The position numbers were made by a program, and so were the translations under genes. Below the pieces are notes generated by a model. It saw only the letters and a program-made list of their open reading frames with translations, had not been told where the DNA came from and ran no database searches. Below are positions 16,134 through 25,420 of a stretch of 64,000 nucleotides of DNA, in pieces (within the stretch, counting starts at the first letter, position 1; each line of letters starts with the position of its first letter). Source of the stretch: Tabrizicola fusiformis. GTDB lineage: Bacteria > Pseudomonadota > Alphaproteobacteria > Rhodobacterales > Rhodobacteraceae. The stretch covers positions 404,864 through 468,863 of the forward strand of contig NZ_JABUHN010000003.1 of the NCBI RefSeq assembly GCF_013328815.1, given 5' to 3'.

Positions 16134-16910
16134 TCACGCACCGATCAGCCGCGACCGCGCCTTGAGCGCCTGCAACCAGGCGAGCCCATGCACCGTGGCC
16201 CGGGCGGGGCGGTATTCGGCGGCGATCCAACCGTCATAACCCGCCGCGTCCAGTTCGGAACACAGCCCCGTCAGGTCGAACCCGCCGCCGCCCGGTTCGT
16301 TCCGGCCGGGGAAACCGGCGATCTGCACATGGGCAACGCGGGCGCGGTGGCGATCCCAGACGGCTTGCGGATTTCCGTGGATGCGGGCGGCGTGCCAGAG
16401 GTCGAATTGCAGCCCCACCGTCGGCAGGGCAAGATCATCCAGAATCCGCCCCGTCTGATCGAAGTCGTTCAGGAAATAGCCCGGCCAGTCATCGGGGTTC
16501 AGCGGCTCCAGCACCAGTTGCTGCGCCGGGGCCTGAGCTGCGGCCCAGGCAAGGTTTTCGGTGAACACCGCCTCGGCCTGCGGCCCGCGTGCCACGCCCG
16601 CCATGATATGGATAGAGCGCGCGCCCAGCCGCCCCGCCACATCGGCGGCGCGCAGAAAGCTGTCGCGGAACCGCCCCTCTTCGCCCGGCACGGCGGCAAA
16701 GCCCCGGTCACCCGAGGCCCAGTCGCCCGGCGGCGTGTTGATCAGGGCCAGCGGCAGCCCCGCCAGCGCCGCCTCCCAGTCCTTGACTGGCTGGTCATAG
16801 GGGAACAGGATCTCGGCCCCGTCGAACCCCGCCTGCGCCGCAAGGCCCGGCCGATCGAGCGCGGGAACTTCGGTGAAGAGCATCGTCAGGTTTGCGGCGA
16901 AACGGGGCAT
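16134..16910 (-). CDS. hyi: Hydroxypyruvate isomerase-family TIM-barrel enzyme
   Basis: 258 residues of the xylose isomerase-like TIM-barrel superfamily. MPRFAANLTMLFTEVP opening, AGFDGAEILFPY, HIMAGVARG, the metal-binding Glu in VLEPLNPDDWPGYFLND, and HVQIAGFPGRNEP and WIAAEYRP strands match hydroxypyruvate isomerase/OtnI. The enzyme interconverts hydroxypyruvate and tartronate semialdehyde, which links to glycolate/glyoxylate metabolism (glcDEF lies 10 kb away, and a 2-hydroxyacid dehydrogenase is adjacent). The start overlaps the upstream DUF1285 stop by one base, indicating a shared transcript. Confidence 0.85.
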   Translation of the reverse strand: MPRFAANLTMLFTEVPALDRPGLAAQAGFDGAEILFPYDQPVKDWEAALAGLPLALINTPPGDWASGDRGFAAVPGEEGRFRDSFLRAADVAGRLGARSIHIMAGVARGPQAEAVFTENLAWAAAQAPAQQLVLEPLNPDDWPGYFLNDFDQTGRILDDLALPTVGLQFDLWHAARIHGNPQAVWDRHRARVAHVQIAGFPGRNEPGGGGFDLTGLCSELDAAGYDGWIAAEYRPARATVHGLAWLQALKARSRLIGA

Positions 16911-17497
16911 CAGGCCAATTCTGCAGAAGGGATGATCGGAAAGAAACGTCCCTGCGACCAGAGGCCGAACCAGTCCTGCCCGTCAAGCCTTTCATGCGTG
17001 CCAAGCTCGATCAGCCGGTAGAAGCTTTTGCGGTCGATCAGCGCCTCAAGCCCGCGGCGGACGTGGACATAGGGCGCAGGCTCGCCGGTTTCGGGGTCGC
17101 GCACCACGCGGATGGGGTTTTCGGCGCTGGCCGTCACCTCATCCTCGGTCTTGGTGAAAAACCGCAGCGATTGCGCGGCCCCCTGACCCGTCACCTCGAA
17201 ATCGACGGCCAGAAGCGGGGCGTCATCCACCTTGATCCCGACCTTTTCAACTGGGGTGACAAGGTAATAGCGGCCGTCTTCCAGTTTCAGGATCGACGAG
17301 AACAGCTTGACCAGCGGCATCCGCCCGAAAGGCGTGCCAAGGTAATACCACGTCCCGTCGCGGGCGATGCGGATGTCGAGGTCACCGCAGAACGGCGGGT
17401 TCCACAGATGCACCGGCGGCGGTCCCTTGCGGCTGGCCGCCTTGACCGAAGCGGCCAGCCCTTCGGCCGAGGGCGGGGGGGGGTTGGTGTCGCTCAT
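16910..17497 (-). CDS. DUF1285 family protein
   Basis: 195 residues matching DUF1285: after a proline-rich start come PPVHLWNPPFCGDLDIRIA, DGTWYYLGTPFGRMPLVKLFSSIL, DGRYYLVTPVEKVGIKV and PYVHVRRGLEALIDRKSFYRLIE. No catalytic residues are known and no signal peptide is visible, so a cytosolic role is inferred. It is coupled to the hydroxypyruvate isomerase gene by a one-base overlap. In related genomes it often sits near moxR genes, as here, but on the other strand. Confidence 0.85.
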   Translation of the reverse strand: MSDTNPPPPSAEGLAASVKAASRKGPPPVHLWNPPFCGDLDIRIARDGTWYYLGTPFGRMPLVKLFSSILKLEDGRYYLVTPVEKVGIKVDDAPLLAVDFEVTGQGAAQSLRFFTKTEDEVTASAENPIRVVRDPETGEPAPYVHVRRGLEALIDRKSFYRLIELGTHERLDGQDWFGLWSQGRFFPIIPSAELA

Positions 17498-17540
17498 GCC
17501 GCAAACCTAGGGCCTTGGCGCCGGAATTGCCATGCCCCCG

Positions 17541-18431
17541 TCAGCCAAGGTGAAAGTTCACCGGCCGCAGCGGCGGTGGGGCCGTCTCGCCCAGATGCGG
17601 CGCAAGGCTGATCTCGGCGGCGCGGCAGATGGCATCCAGCGGCAGCGCGTTCAGCGTGGTGCCAAACGGGTGGCTCAATTCCTCGGTCACCTCGGCCAGC
17701 CCAAGGAAAACATAGGCCACGATGCCGACAAAGACCGGCGTCAGCCAGCCCGCCGGCTGGATCAGCGCGAGCGGCAGCAGAAGGCAATAAAGATAAGTCG
17801 TGCGGTATATCAGCAGCGAATAGACATAGGGCAAGGGCGTAACCGCAATCCGCTCGCACCCCGCCTGTTGCAGCGCGATGCTGGCCAGCCGCCCGGTCAG
17901 GCTGCGCGCGCCGAAGCCGTCGATGCGGCCATCGGTGCGGGCGGCGGCAAGCTCACGCGCCATCAGGTCCAGCGCGCCGCAGGGTGGGTGCGGATGCTCT
18001 TGCAGCCCCGGCGCCCGCGCCAGCACCTCGGCATCGCCGGTCAGGCGGCGCAGATTGGCGCGGTGGAGGTGGATGAAGGCAAGCGCCTGACGCAACAATC
18101 CCTGCCGCAGCGCGGGGTCGGGAACGAAGACCTCGACCTCGCGCGCAAAGGCCCGCAGATCGGCCAGAAGCCCGCCCCAAAGCTTGCGCGCCTCCCACCA
18201 GCGGTCATAGGCGGCGTTGTTGCGGAACCCCAGAAACAGCGACAGCGCGATACCGAACACCGTGAAAGCCGTGCCATCGGCATGGGGCAGCACCTGCCAG
18301 CGCCGGTCCACCCAGACCATGGCCGCCGTCACCCCCATCAGCACCAGAAGGTTGGGCAGGATATGCGGCAACACCGATCCGCGCACCGCCAGAACCAGAT
18401 CGCGCAGGCGCGGCTTGTCTCGGATGATCAT
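17541..18431 (-). CDS. Bestrophin-family (UPF0187) membrane channel
   Basis: 296 residues with about four membrane helices. Marks: MIIRDKPRLRDLVLAVRGSVLPHILPNLLVL, FGIALSLFLGFRNNAAYDRWWEARKLWGGL (the R-W-W-E-x-R-x-x-W motif of bacterial bestrophins) and the C-terminal EVTEELSHPFGTTLNALPLDAICR. Bacterial homologues form pentameric ion channels. The start at 18431 is preceded by GGAGGTGGCCC, far better than the upstream in-frame codons that would overlap the divergent moxR leader. It shares a 157-base divergent region with moxR. Confidence 0.9.
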   Translation of the reverse strand: MIIRDKPRLRDLVLAVRGSVLPHILPNLLVLMGVTAAMVWVDRRWQVLPHADGTAFTVFGIALSLFLGFRNNAAYDRWWEARKLWGGLLADLRAFAREVEVFVPDPALRQGLLRQALAFIHLHRANLRRLTGDAEVLARAPGLQEHPHPPCGALDLMARELAAARTDGRIDGFGARSLTGRLASIALQQAGCERIAVTPLPYVYSLLIYRTTYLYCLLLPLALIQPAGWLTPVFVGIVAYVFLGLAEVTEELSHPFGTTLNALPLDAICRAAEISLAPHLGETAPPPLRPVNFHLG

Positions 18432-18588
18432 GGGCCACCTCCGGGCAGGTTTCCGCCCAAGTCCTGCACCAGCCGGGCAGATTTCACAATCAATTGTCGG
18501 TGGCATTTCGCCCGGAATGCGTTTGGCATTTGTGCCCGGGCCCCGGATTGGCTCATATGGCGGCAATTGCCCCTTGCGGAGACCCGAG

Positions 18589-19593
18589 ATGACCGATCCC
18601 ACCCAGCTTGTCGCCGAGATCGAAGCTTTGGCCGAGCGTCTGGGCCGTGCCCGCAGCTCGGTTGCCGGACGGTTCATCGGGCAGGAAGCGGTTGTGGATC
18701 AGGTGCTTGCCGCGCTGGTCTGCGGTGGGCACGCGCTGCTGGTGGGTCTGCCGGGGTTGGGCAAGACGCTTTTGGTCGATACCTTGGCCACAGTGATGGG
18801 GTTGCAGTCGAACCGCATCCAGTTCACGCCCGACCTGATGCCCGCCGATATCCTTGGCTCCGAAGTGCTGGACAGCGCCGCCGACGGCAGCCGCGCCTTC
18901 CGTTTTATCGAGGGGCCGGTGTTCTGCCAGCTTCTGATGGCCGATGAAATCAACCGGGCCAGCCCGCGCACCCAATCGGCCCTGTTGCAGGCGATGCAAG
19001 AGCGCGAGGTGACGATCGCCGGGCAGCACCGCCCCCTTGGCCGCCCGTTCCATGTGCTGGCCACCCAGAACCCGATCGAGCAGGAAGGCACCTATCCCCT
19101 GCCCGAGGCGCAGCTTGACCGTTTTCTGTTGCAGGTCGATGTCGCCTATCCCAGCCGCGCGGCGGAACGCGCAATCCTTCTGGCCACCACCGGCGCGACC
19201 GAAAGCAGCGCCCATGCCGTCTTTGATGCCGAGGGTCTGATTGCGGCGCAAAGCGTGATCCGTCGGATGCCGGTGGGCGAAGCGGTGGTCGAGGCGATCC
19301 TTGACCTCGTGCGCGCCTGCCGCCCGGGCGAAGCCGAGGGCAGCAGCGTTGCCGGGTCGCTGGCATGGGGTCCGGGGCCGCGTGCGGCGCAGGCTCTGAT
19401 GCTGACAGTGCGGGCGCGGGCGCTCTTGGAGGGGCGGCTTGCCCCCGGCATCGCCGATGTCGCCGCCATGGCCAAGCCGGTGCTGGAACACCGCATGGCG
19501 CTGTCCTTTGCCGCGCGGGCGCGGGGCGAAACCCTGTCGGGGCTGATCGACCGCATGGTGGGGCAGGTTCTGCGGCTTGAGGCTGCGGCTTGA
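18589..19593 (+). CDS. MoxR-type AAA ATPase
   Basis: 334 residues. Walker A GLPGLGKT (53-60), Walker B LLMADE (115-120) followed by INRASPRTQSALLQAMQE, sensor-1 ATQNPIEQEGTYPLPEAQLDRF and the C-terminal lid are all present. MoxR ATPases act as chaperones that insert cofactors or mature partner complexes, together with VWA/DUF58 proteins. It is the first of four genes whose ends overlap by 4 bases, so the product probably acts on the downstream proteins. GGAGACCCGAG precedes the ATG at 18589. Confidence 0.92.
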   Translation: MTDPTQLVAEIEALAERLGRARSSVAGRFIGQEAVVDQVLAALVCGGHALLVGLPGLGKTLLVDTLATVMGLQSNRIQFTPDLMPADILGSEVLDSAADGSRAFRFIEGPVFCQLLMADEINRASPRTQSALLQAMQEREVTIAGQHRPLGRPFHVLATQNPIEQEGTYPLPEAQLDRFLLQVDVAYPSRAAERAILLATTGATESSAHAVFDAEGLIAAQSVIRRMPVGEAVVEAILDLVRACRPGEAEGSSVAGSLAWGPGPRAAQALMLTVRARALLEGRLAPGIADVAAMAKPVLEHRMALSFAARARGETLSGLIDRMVGQVLRLEAAA

Positions 19594-20471
19594 TCCAGCC
19601 CGCCGATCTCCGCGCCGACCTTCGCGCCCGGGCCGAAGCACTTGGCCAATCGCTGCCCGCGCTCTTGGCCGAAGCGGACCAACTGGCGCGCTCGGTGCAA
19701 CTGGGCGCCCATGGCCGCCGCCGCGCCGGGCAGGGGGACGAGTTCTGGCAATACCGCCCCGCCCATGCCGGGGATGCCGCGCGCAGCATCGACTGGCGCC
19801 GCTCCGCCCGGTCTGACACGCATTTCGTGCGCGAACGCGAATGGCAGGCGGTGCAATCCGTCACGCTCTGGGTGGACCGCGCCCGCGCCATGGGCTTTTC
19901 CGGCGATGCCAACCGCCCGGCCAAGGCCGACCGTGCCCGGCTTCTGGCGCTGGCGCTGGCGGTTCTCTTGCTGCGCGGAGGGGAGCGGGTGGGCCTTGCC
20001 GGCGGCGATCCGCCGCGCCCGGGACGTGCGCAACTGATGCCGCTTCTGGCGCAACTCGATGGCGACGCGCCCGAGGATTTCGGCGCACCGCTGACCGCCG
20101 GGCTGGTGCCGCATGGCCGTGCCGTCTTCCTGTCGGATTTCCTCGGCCCCCTCCCTCCGCTTGAGGCGGCGCTGGCCGAAGCAACCGAACAGGGCGTGCG
20201 CGGCGCGCTGTTGCAGGTGCTGGACCCGGCCGAAGAGGAATTTCCCTTTGGCGGGCGGGTGATCTTCGCCTCGATGGGCGGCACCCTCAGCCATGAAACC
20301 CAAAGTGCCGCCGAATTGCGCGCCCGCTACCTTGACCGTCTGGCAGAGCGCAAGGCGCGGCTGGCCGATCTGGCCCGTTCGGCAGGTTGGCATTTCAGCA
20401 CGCATCACACCGGGCAACCGGCGCAATCGGCGCTGCTGTGGCTCTATCAGGCGCTGGAGGGCGGGCGGTGA
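19590..20471 (+). CDS. DUF58 domain protein
   Basis: 293 residues with a TTG start at 19590 overlapping the moxR stop (TTGA). The DUF58 signature appears as GDEFWQYRPAHAGDAARSIDWRRSARSD (49-76), followed by a degenerate VWA-like fold: TLWVDRARAM in place of DxSxS, and AVFLSDFLGPLPP near the second metal loop. Such proteins are usual partners of MoxR ATPases and are thought to be cytosolic. Translation is presumably coupled to moxR. Confidence 0.85.
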   Translation: MIQPADLRADLRARAEALGQSLPALLAEADQLARSVQLGAHGRRRAGQGDEFWQYRPAHAGDAARSIDWRRSARSDTHFVREREWQAVQSVTLWVDRARAMGFSGDANRPAKADRARLLALALAVLLLRGGERVGLAGGDPPRPGRAQLMPLLAQLDGDAPEDFGAPLTAGLVPHGRAVFLSDFLGPLPPLEAALAEATEQGVRGALLQVLDPAEEEFPFGGRVIFASMGGTLSHETQSAAELRARYLDRLAERKARLADLARSAGWHFSTHHTGQPAQSALLWLYQALEGGR

Positions 20472-23266
20472 TCGCAGGGCTGGCCTTCACCACGCCCTGG
20501 CTTTTGCTGGGGCTGCTCGCCTTGCCGGTGCTGTGGCTGCTGTTGCGCGCCATTCCGCCCGCGCCGATCCGCCGCCGCTTTCCGGGTGTCGCCCTGCTTC
20601 TGGGGCTTGAGGACAAGGACCGTCAGGCCGACCGCACGCCTTGGTGGCTTTTGCTGCTGCGGGCGCTGGCGGTGGCGGCGGCGATCCTCGGCTTCGCCGG
20701 GCCGATCCTGAATCCTGAACCCGGCCAGCCGGGCACCGGGCCGCTGGTGATCCTGCTGGACGGTGGCTGGGCCGATGCCCGCGACTGGGCGCGGCGGCAA
20801 GAGCGGGCACTTGCCGCGCTGGAAGAGGCGGGCCGCGCCGGACGCCCGGTGGCGGTGGCTTCGCTGGCCGACACGCCGCAAGCCCTGCTGCCCGGCACGG
20901 CGGCCGACTGGCAGGGCCGCCTTGGCGCGCTGCAACCCAAACCCTGGCTGCCGCAGGATCTGGCGGCATGGGGCACCAACCTGCCGGAAGGCGGGTTTGA
21001 AACCCTTTGGCTCTCGGACGGCCTCGCCCATCCCGGGGCCGACGATCTTGCGGCGGCCCTTCTGGACCATGGCCCGCTGCGCGTTGTCGCCTCGCCCCGG
21101 CCGCTTTACGCCCTGCATCCCGCCCTGTTCGACGGTGGCAAGATCAGGCTGGCCGCCAGCCGCAGCCCGGCGACCACCGAAACCACGGTTGAAATCAGCG
21201 CCCGCGGCCCCGATCCTTCGGGCACGGACCGCGAACTTGCCCGCCTGCCCCTGACCTTTGCCGCAGGCGCCCCGCGCGCCGAGGCCGAACTGGACCTGCC
21301 GCCGGAACTCCGCAACCGCATCACCCGCTTTGAGATTCTGGGCCAGCGCACAGCGGGGGCGGTGTCGCTGACCGATGACACGCTCAAGCGGCGCAAGGTG
21401 GCAATCCTGTCGGGCGGAGCCGACCGCGAGGGGATGCAGCTGCTGTCGCCCACCCATTACCTGCGGCAGGCGCTGTCGCCGGTGGCCGATCTTCTCGACG
21501 GCAGCCTGTCCGATGTGTTGCCGGCCAAGCCGGATGTGATCATCCTTGCCGATGTCGCCCGGTTGACCCAATCGGAACAGGACGGGCTGCTGGACTGGCT
21601 GGACGGCGGCGGGTTGCTGTTGCGCTTTGCCGGGCCGCGTCTGGCTGCTTCGGACGTGGCGCGCGGCGACGAAGACCCGCTGATGCCGGTGCGCCTGCGC
21701 GAAGGGGGCCGCGCCGTCGGCGGCTCGATGAGTTGGGGGGAGCCGAAGACGCTGGCCCCCTTCCCCGAAGGTTCGCCCTTCCACGGGCTGGCGGTGCCGC
21801 CCGAGGTGACGGTGACCGAACAGGTTCTGGCCCAGCCCGACCCCGAGCTTGCCGGGCGCACCATTGCCGCGCTGGCCGATGGCACGCCCCTTGTCACCCG
21901 CAAGGCTGTGGGCGCCGGGCAGGTGGTGCTGGTGCATGTGACCGCCAATGCCGAATGGTCCAGCCTGCCGCTTTCGGGCCTTTTCATGCAGATGCTCGAA
22001 CGGCTGGCAGTTTCGACCCGCGCCGGTGGCGGGGCGGAACAGGTGCAGGGCCTGACCTGGGCACCCGAGCGGCTGCTGGACGGCTATGGCCAGTTGGCCG
22101 ATGCCGGGCAACTGGCGGGCGTGCCGGGAGAGACGATGGCAAAGGTTCTGACCACGGGCCCCGGCCCCGCCGCCCCGCCCGGGCTTTACCGCAATGAAGA
22201 GCGGCGGGTGGCCGTGAATGCCGTCAATGCGGAAACTGCGCTGACGCCCGCAAGCTGGCCCCTTGCCGCCACGGTCGAGGGGCTTGAGACCGCCCGCGCG
22301 CTGGCGCTCAAGGGCTGGCTTCTGGCAGGGGCGCTGGTGCTGCTGGCGCTGGATGTTCTGGCGGCGCTGGCGCTTTCGGGCCGGTTGCCGGGCCTGCGCC
22401 GGGCGGTGACGGTGCCGATGCTGGCCGCAACCCTGCTGGCCGGGGCCGTTCTGGCGCCCGGGAGCCTGCGCGCGCAGGAGGCGGCCCCGCCGCCCGACCC
22501 CGCCGCCGATGCCCGCGCCATCGAGGCGACGCGCGGCGTGGTTCTGGCCCATGTGCTGACCGGCGACGCCAAGGTGGACGAGGTGGCCGATGCGGGCCTG
22601 CGCGGTCTTGGCGAAGAACTCTGGCGCCGCACCGCGATCGAACCCGAAGAGCCGATGGGCGTCGATCTGGAAACCGATGAGCTGGCCTTCTACCCCTTCC
22701 TCTACTGGCCCGTCACGGCAAATCAGCCCCTGCCCTCGCCCGCCGCCTATGCCAAGCTGAACCGCTTCTTGCGCACCGGCGGGATGATCCTGTTCGACAC
22801 CCGCGATGGCGATGTTGCAGGTTATGGCGGCGGCGCCACGCCCGAGGCGCAGGTGTTGCAGGTCATCGCCGCCGGGCTGGACATTCCGCCGCTGGAACCC
22901 CTGCCGCGCGACCATGTGCTGACCCGCAGCTTCTATCTCTTGCAGGAATTTCCCGGCCGCTACAACGCGCCCGACCTCTGGGTCGAGGCGGCGCCACCCG
23001 ATGCCACTCTGGAAGACGGAATGCCCTTCCGCCGCCTGAATGACGGGGTGACGCCGGTCATTCTGGGCGGCAATGACTGGGCCGGGGCCTGGGCCATCCG
23101 CCCCGATGGCAGCCCGATGTTCGCCGTGGGCCGCGGGGCCGCTGGCGAACAGATGCGCGAAATCGCCTATCGCTTTGGCATCAACGTGGTGATGCATGTG
23201 CTGACCGGCAATTACAAATCCGATCAGGTCCATGTGCCTGCACTGCTGGAAAGGCTGGGGCAATGA
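20468..23266 (+). CDS. BatA-N/DUF4159 membrane protein
   Basis: 932 residues from the GTG at 20468 (overlapping the DUF58 stop). The N-terminus has the BatA-type pair of helices (FTTPWLLLGLLALPVLWLLLRAIPP, then WWLLLLRALAVAAAILGFAGP), a long periplasmic part with a glutamine-amidotransferase-like segment (PDVIILADVARLTQSEQDGLLDWLDGG), further helices near 610-670, and a C-terminal DUF4159 domain (residues about 690-930: FYPFLYWPVT, LRTGGMILFDTRDG). The topology suggests two large periplasmic domains. It belongs to the aerotolerance-like moxR operon. Function of DUF4159 is unknown. Confidence 0.85.
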   Translation: MIAGLAFTTPWLLLGLLALPVLWLLLRAIPPAPIRRRFPGVALLLGLEDKDRQADRTPWWLLLLRALAVAAAILGFAGPILNPEPGQPGTGPLVILLDGGWADARDWARRQERALAALEEAGRAGRPVAVASLADTPQALLPGTAADWQGRLGALQPKPWLPQDLAAWGTNLPEGGFETLWLSDGLAHPGADDLAAALLDHGPLRVVASPRPLYALHPALFDGGKIRLAASRSPATTETTVEISARGPDPSGTDRELARLPLTFAAGAPRAEAELDLPPELRNRITRFEILGQRTAGAVSLTDDTLKRRKVAILSGGADREGMQLLSPTHYLRQALSPVADLLDGSLSDVLPAKPDVIILADVARLTQSEQDGLLDWLDGGGLLLRFAGPRLAASDVARGDEDPLMPVRLREGGRAVGGSMSWGEPKTLAPFPEGSPFHGLAVPPEVTVTEQVLAQPDPELAGRTIAALADGTPLVTRKAVGAGQVVLVHVTANAEWSSLPLSGLFMQMLERLAVSTRAGGGAEQVQGLTWAPERLLDGYGQLADAGQLAGVPGETMAKVLTTGPGPAAPPGLYRNEERRVAVNAVNAETALTPASWPLAATVEGLETARALALKGWLLAGALVLLALDVLAALALSGRLPGLRRAVTVPMLAATLLAGAVLAPGSLRAQEAAPPPDPAADARAIEATRGVVLAHVLTGDAKVDEVADAGLRGLGEELWRRTAIEPEEPMGVDLETDELAFYPFLYWPVTANQPLPSPAAYAKLNRFLRTGGMILFDTRDGDVAGYGGGATPEAQVLQVIAAGLDIPPLEPLPRDHVLTRSFYLLQEFPGRYNAPDLWVEAAPPDATLEDGMPFRRLNDGVTPVILGGNDWAGAWAIRPDGSPMFAVGRGAAGEQMREIAYRFGINVVMHVLTGNYKSDQVHVPALLERLGQ

Positions 23267-25329
23267 GCCGCTCGGTCCTCTTTGACCCTCTGCTGCCGCT
23301 GCCGCTCTTCTGGGGCCTTATGGCGCTGGCGGTGCTGCTGGTGGGGCTGGCGGCGCTGCGCGGCCTGCGCGGCTGGCCGTTTCGCGCACTGGCGGCGCTG
23401 GCGTTGCTGGCCGCACTGGCCAATCCGGTGCTGCAAGAGGAAGACCGCAAACCCCTCAGCGACATCGTGATCGCCGTGGTCGATGACAGCGCCTCGCAGC
23501 GCCTGTCGGACCGCCCCGCCCAGACGGAAGAGGCGCTGGCCCGGCTGACCGCAGCCGTCGCCGCGCTGGACAATACCGAATTGCGCGTCACTCGCTTTGC
23601 CGATGGCGCCGACGATGCCGGAACCCTTGCCATGACTGCGCTGGCCGAGGCGGTGGCCGCCGAGCCGCAGGCGCGCATCGCGGGGGCCGTGCTGATCAGC
23701 GACGGGCAGGTGCATGATCTGGCGCTGGCGCCGTCGCTGCCCGCGCCGCTGCATGTGCTGCTGACTGGGCGGCAGACCGATTGGGACCGTCGCCTGATCG
23801 TCACCGACGCCCCCGCCTTTGCCATTCTGGGCGAAGAGTTCACCCTGAAACTGCGGATCGACGATCAGGGCGCCCTGCCGACCGATCTGGGGGCTTCGGT
23901 GGACCTCACGCTTTCGGTGGATGCCGAAGAGCCGGTCACCTTCACCGTGCCCACCAACACCGACCTTGAACTGCCGGTCACCCTGCCCCATGCCGGGCAG
24001 AACGTGCTGCAATTCTCGGTCGCGGGGGTCGCGGGGGAACTGACTGACCGCAACAATGCCGCCGTGGTGCAGATCAACGGCGTGCGCGACCGTCTGCGGG
24101 TTCTGCTCGTCTCGGGTGAGCCGCATACAGGCGAGCGGGTCTGGCGCAACCTTCTGAAATCCGACCCTTCGGTGGACCTCGTGCATTTCACCATCCTGCG
24201 CCCGCCGGAAAAGCAGGATGGCGTCCCGGTCGAGGAACTGTCGCTGATCGCCTTTCCCACGCGGGAGTTGTTCGTTGAAAAGATCACCGAATTCGACCTG
24301 ATCATCTTTGACCGCTACCGGATGCGGGGCATCCTGCCGATGGAATACATCGACAATGTGGTGCGCTATGTGCGCGGCGGCGGCACGGTTCTGGTGGCGG
24401 CGGGACCCGAGTTTGGCGCCGTGGACAGCCTCTGGCGCTCGCCTCTGGCCGAGATTCTGCCGGTCGAACCCACCTCGCGCGTGATCGAGGGCGGGTTCCG
24501 CCCGGCGCTGACCGAAATCGGCCGCCGCCATCCGGTGACCGAGGGGCTTGAGGCGCTGGCGCCCGAAGGCGGCTGGGGCCGCTGGTTCCGGCTGATCGAC
24601 GTGCGCCCGATTGCCGGGCAGGTGGTGATGTCGGGGCCGCAGGACAAGCCGCTTCTGGTGCTGGACCGGGTGGAACAGGGCCGGGTGGCGGTTCTCGCCT
24701 CGGATCAGGCATGGCTCTGGGGGCGCGGGTTTGAGGGCGGCGGGCCGCAACTGGAACTCTTGCGGCGGCTGGCGCATTGGATGCTGAAAGAGCCGGAGCT
24801 GGAGGAAGAAGCGCTGATGGCCGCCGCCAATGGCGATGTGATGACCATCACCCGCCGCACCCTGCAGGCCGAACCGCCGGGGGATGTGACGATCACCGCG
24901 CCGGATGGCACCGCGCAGCCGGTGCCGATGGTGCAGCAAAGCCCTGGCCGCTGGACGGTGGAGTGGAAGGCGCCCGGCGTCGGGCTATACCGGCTGGAAC
25001 AGGGCGATCTGGTGCGGGTGGTGGCAGTCGGCCCGCCTGCCCCGCGCGAATTTGTCGAAACGCTGGCCAGCGCCCTGCCGATGACGCCGGCGGTGGCGCC
25101 CATGCAGGGCGGCATCCTGCGGCTGGAAGACGGCTTTCCCACCCTGCGCGAGGTGCGCCCCGGCCGCCCCGCCGCCGGGCGTGGCTGGCTGGGCCTGACG
25201 CCGCGCGGCGCCTCGGTGACCGAGGATCTGCAGGTCTCGCCGCTGATGCCGGGCTGGGTTCTGCTGCTGGTCGCGGCGGGCTTTGCGCTGGGGGCATGGC
25301 TGGCCGAGGGGCGGCGGCGGAGCGCATAA
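23263..25329 (+). CDS. Large membrane protein of the moxR operon (class I GATase-like fold)
   Basis: 688 residues. Two N-terminal helices (LFWGLMALAVLLVGLAAL, ALAALALLAALANPVL) lead into a VWA-like strand (IVIAVVDDSASQRLS), an Ig-like region with FAILGEEFTLKLRI, a glutamine-amidotransferase-like domain (LRVLLVSGEPHTGERVWRNLL, DLIIFDRYRMRGILP, GGTVLVAAGPEFG) that lacks a nucleophilic Cys at the expected place, and a final helix before the stop. Overlaps the preceding gene by 4 bases. Homologues are annotated only as hypothetical or BatB-like membrane proteins; the role is probably structural within the MoxR-dependent complex. Confidence 0.75.
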   Translation: MSRSVLFDPLLPLPLFWGLMALAVLLVGLAALRGLRGWPFRALAALALLAALANPVLQEEDRKPLSDIVIAVVDDSASQRLSDRPAQTEEALARLTAAVAALDNTELRVTRFADGADDAGTLAMTALAEAVAAEPQARIAGAVLISDGQVHDLALAPSLPAPLHVLLTGRQTDWDRRLIVTDAPAFAILGEEFTLKLRIDDQGALPTDLGASVDLTLSVDAEEPVTFTVPTNTDLELPVTLPHAGQNVLQFSVAGVAGELTDRNNAAVVQINGVRDRLRVLLVSGEPHTGERVWRNLLKSDPSVDLVHFTILRPPEKQDGVPVEELSLIAFPTRELFVEKITEFDLIIFDRYRMRGILPMEYIDNVVRYVRGGGTVLVAAGPEFGAVDSLWRSPLAEILPVEPTSRVIEGGFRPALTEIGRRHPVTEGLEALAPEGGWGRWFRLIDVRPIAGQVVMSGPQDKPLLVLDRVEQGRVAVLASDQAWLWGRGFEGGGPQLELLRRLAHWMLKEPELEEEALMAAANGDVMTITRRTLQAEPPGDVTITAPDGTAQPVPMVQQSPGRWTVEWKAPGVGLYRLEQGDLVRVVAVGPPAPREFVETLASALPMTPAVAPMQGGILRLEDGFPTLREVRPGRPAAGRGWLGLTPRGASVTEDLQVSPLMPGWVLLLVAAGFALGAWLAEGRRRSA

Positions 25330-25361
25330 GGCCGGGGGCGCGCAGGTGGCAAATGGCGATG

Positions 25362-25393
25362 CCTCCGGCGGGAGTATTTCGAAAGGTGCAAAT
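25362..25393 (+). repeat. Degenerate copy of dispersed repeat (GGAGTATTTCGAAAG form)
   Basis: The stretch CCTCCGGCGGGAGTATTT followed by CGAAAGGTGCAAAT resembles the 3' half of the elements at 27674 and 53588. It lies in the 91-base gap after the moxR operon, and the ATG seen in the other copies is GTG here. Similarity is judged by eye. Confidence 0.4.
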
Positions 25394-25420
25394 CCGGGGC
25401 AGGCAGGCGGGAGGGCAATC

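Noticed and set aside
20447..23263. A 938-codon open frame antisense to the BatA/DUF4159 gene
   Set aside because: High-GC shadow frame; the translation is Gln/His/Arg-rich with no domain, while the plus strand has clear membrane helices and operon overlaps.
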